In this document: one piece after another, positions 62,731 to 64,000 of the stretch
Layout of the letters: every line of letters begins with the position of its first letter
Position numbering within the stretch: position 1 is the stretch's first letter
Origin: Ralstonia condita
GTDB lineage: Bacteria; Pseudomonadota; Gammaproteobacteria; Burkholderiales; Burkholderiaceae
Length of the DNA: 64,000 bases
Direction: 5' to 3'
NCBI RefSeq assembly: GCF_958405655.1
Contig: NZ_CATYWO010000004.1
Coordinates: 348,445-412,444, forward strand
Position numbers and translations under genes: made by a program
Notes under the pieces: model-generated
Databases searched by the model: none
Told to the model about the DNA's origin: nothing
What the model saw: the letters and a program-made list of their open reading frames with translations, nothing else

Positions 62731-63726
62731 CTACAGTTTTGGATCAGATTGATCGTTGTCCCACTGCCAGATGGTGCTGCCGTAGTCGGAAGCGACAGTC
62801 GGCATTACCTCACCATGCGCAAAATACCGCCGGGAACCAGCTTTTGCGGGGGTAAGCCAATAGCCCGCCTTCGGGCAAGTCTCCCCTGCTTCGCAACGCA
62901 AGCTAAGACGGTCAGAGTTGCTTCCGTCGGCGCCAGCATCAAGCTTCCTCGCAAAATCCACTAGGTCTTTCGGGTAGACCACGTGGTCTCGGTAGCTGGA
63001 GTCGTCCAACCCCAGCAGATAAGTCACGGCCGCCGCCTCAATGGCCCAATAGCCGTAGTAGGTGCCGCTCTCGTCAGCTTGCTTCAGGTGAGCACCGTGC
63101 CATGGCGTCTTCTCCATTGCCGAGTACCAGATCTCGAGATACTGCTTCAAATCCGCAATGCTCTCTTCATCAGTGTCCCGATACAGGCTATTGATCAGAT
63201 CGCGGTACGGCCTGTCGTGGAACCACTGATCGACGTCGTACCGGCCTTCCAACTCGTACGCCAGCAAGTCTTCGTAAAGGGTGTCCTTACCAAGATAGGC
63301 CGGGTCGAGCATTGCGGCCAATCGTGGCAGCAAGTCGACTCGATGCAGCAGGTAGCACAGGCCAATCAACTGCATGGCCAGTTCATAGAGGTAAACCTCG
63401 CTGAACACAAACGGCGGATATGTCGCAGACTCTTCTGCGACGCGATTCAGAGTGCTGTACGCCTCAAAGCTTGTAATGACGTCTTCGAGTTCCCCCCTCA
63501 TCGGCTCGATGGCACCACCAGCGGTGTAGCGCAGCATCATGAGCTGATATTGGCCCAACGCTCGCAACCAAGCCGCAGTTGCCTTACGTTCTGCCTCGGA
63601 ACCGTTGGCAGGTATCGAATGCTTCCAATGCTCGGTGGTCTCCTGAAGAAACTTGGAGAGCCACTCAAAGTACCGCCGGTCCAAGAAGCGTTGACGACGC
63701 CCTTGCTCAAAATTCTGTGCTGTCAT
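62731..63726 (-). CDS. PoNi-like type VI immunity protein (DUF1911 domain)
   Basis: 331 residues, helical. The C-terminal half with YWAIEAAAVTYLLGLDDSSY and YPKDLVDFARK is the DUF1911/PoNi C-terminal pattern, and TLYEDLLAYELEGRYDV fits the preceding DUF1910-like part. Such proteins neutralise PoNe DNase toxins delivered by type VI secretion. Its ATG overlaps the stop of the short upstream frame (ATGA), as expected for an immunity gene coupled to its toxin. No signal peptide, consistent with blocking a cytoplasmic DNase. Confidence 0.75.
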   Translation of the reverse strand: MTAQNFEQGRRQRFLDRRYFEWLSKFLQETTEHWKHSIPANGSEAERKATAAWLRALGQYQLMMLRYTAGGAIEPMRGELEDVITSFEAYSTLNRVAEESATYPPFVFSEVYLYELAMQLIGLCYLLHRVDLLPRLAAMLDPAYLGKDTLYEDLLAYELEGRYDVDQWFHDRPYRDLINSLYRDTDEESIADLKQYLEIWYSAMEKTPWHGAHLKQADESGTYYGYWAIEAAAVTYLLGLDDSSYRDHVVYPKDLVDFARKLDAGADGSNSDRLSLRCEAGETCPKAGYWLTPAKAGSRRYFAHGEVMPTVASDYGSTIWQWDNDQSDPKL

Positions 63727-63917
63727 GTCTTGTTCCGCGCGGCGATGCGAGCCGCTTTCCGTTTCACTGCTTTTTCAACACCAGCGTCGTCATAGTGGTA
63801 GAGCGCCGGAAGATCATGTTTTGTGTGTTCATGATGGTCACCGTCGCCATACCAGACCGTCACATGTTCAGCTGCCGCCCTTAAGAAGAATGGGATATAG
63901 AGGAGATGCGTAAGCAC
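63723..63917 (-). pseudogene. Truncated 3' end of a gene upstream of the immunity protein
   Basis: 64 codons from GTG 63917, in frame up to a stop at 63939-63941. It reads AEHVTVWYGDGDHHEHTKHD then a basic tail KAVKRKAARIAARNKT. I do not recognise it; the His/Asp-rich part and coupling to the PoNi gene suggest the C-terminus of a toxin whose 5' part was lost to an insertion. It may instead be a real small gene. Confidence 0.45.
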
Positions 63918-63938
63918 CCGGTGAACCCGTCTTGCCAG

Positions 63939-64000
63939 CTAGGTGGCGCTGGGCGTCCAGCGATGCGGGAGCAGTTCGGCGATGTCGGCCGCCTTGTGGG
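63939..64000 (-). CDS. Probable IS66-family transposase C-terminus (cut by window)
   Basis: The last 20 residues visible end ADIAELLPHRWTPSAT, resembling the LLPHRW-type end of IS66 TnpC proteins. Very short evidence; the rest lies beyond the window. Confidence 0.4.
   Translation of the reverse strand, partial: HKAADIAELLPHRWTPSAT

Overview
The window looks like a piece of the main chromosome of a Ralstonia-type betaproteobacterium (Burkholderiaceae; R. pickettii / R. solanacearum group). The evidence is uniformly high GC, the blocks purK-purE-purC / fba-pyk-pgk and recX-recA / sucC-sucD / TerC / pilA, and protein sequences that read as Ralstonia throughout. The genus call is from pattern recognition; no database search was possible.

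Layout. 1-8.7 kb: the 3' end of an amidase gene, a soluble chemotaxis receptor, a PAS-GAF-GGDEF-EAL protein, an orphan phosphonate pair (phnM plus a DUF1045 2H-phosphoesterase), a secreted hypothetical, and a secreted protein made of seven FDPYTQGA repeats. 8.7-15.9 kb: an MFS transporter, a Ku-LigD end-joining module in which ligD carries a frameshift at a C7 tract, a PBP4-type carboxypeptidase and mobB. 16-27 kb, minus strand: a GDSL lipoprotein esterase, a Sua5-type tRNA modification enzyme, purK-purE-purC, fba, pyk, pgk, rarD and azlD-azlC. 27.4-33.2 kb: a CHCC zinc-finger protein, waaF, an NTF2-like protein, a YheT hydrolase with a coupled unknown, the BepA-like protease and moaC. 33.2-37.1 kb: a scrambled IS256-type relic, then a pilin glycosylation cluster pilA-pglL-pilA with a convincing sigma-54 promoter. 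37.1-43 kb: TerC, sucCD, DUF2889, recX-recA. 43-52.4 kb: a TctD/TctE-like two-component system with an orphan DUF4212 protein, a DnaQ-like exonuclease, a cNMP-CBS-DUF294 protein, an actP/DUF485 acetate symporter pair and a metabolite:proton MFS symporter.

52.5-62.4 kb: tRNA-Met and tRNA-Ser(GCT) flank a compact accessory island. On the minus strand, with overlapping ends, are a small excisionase-type HTH protein, a UvrD helicase fused to a RecB/Cas4-like Fe-S nuclease, a type III-like adenine methyltransferase and a type III-like restriction helicase-nuclease. A 31-bp gap follows, then a 276-residue unknown protein whose 3' end overlaps a convergent DUF488 gene. This is the best candidate in the window for an under-described (probably anti-phage) system. 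62.7-64 kb: a PoNi-like (DUF1911) type VI immunity protein, coupled to the tail of a truncated partner and followed by the end of a probable IS66 transposase at the window edge.

Nearly all core genes are tightly packed. Signs of gene loss or transfer concentrate at the IS256 relic, the tRNA-bounded island and the right-hand edge.
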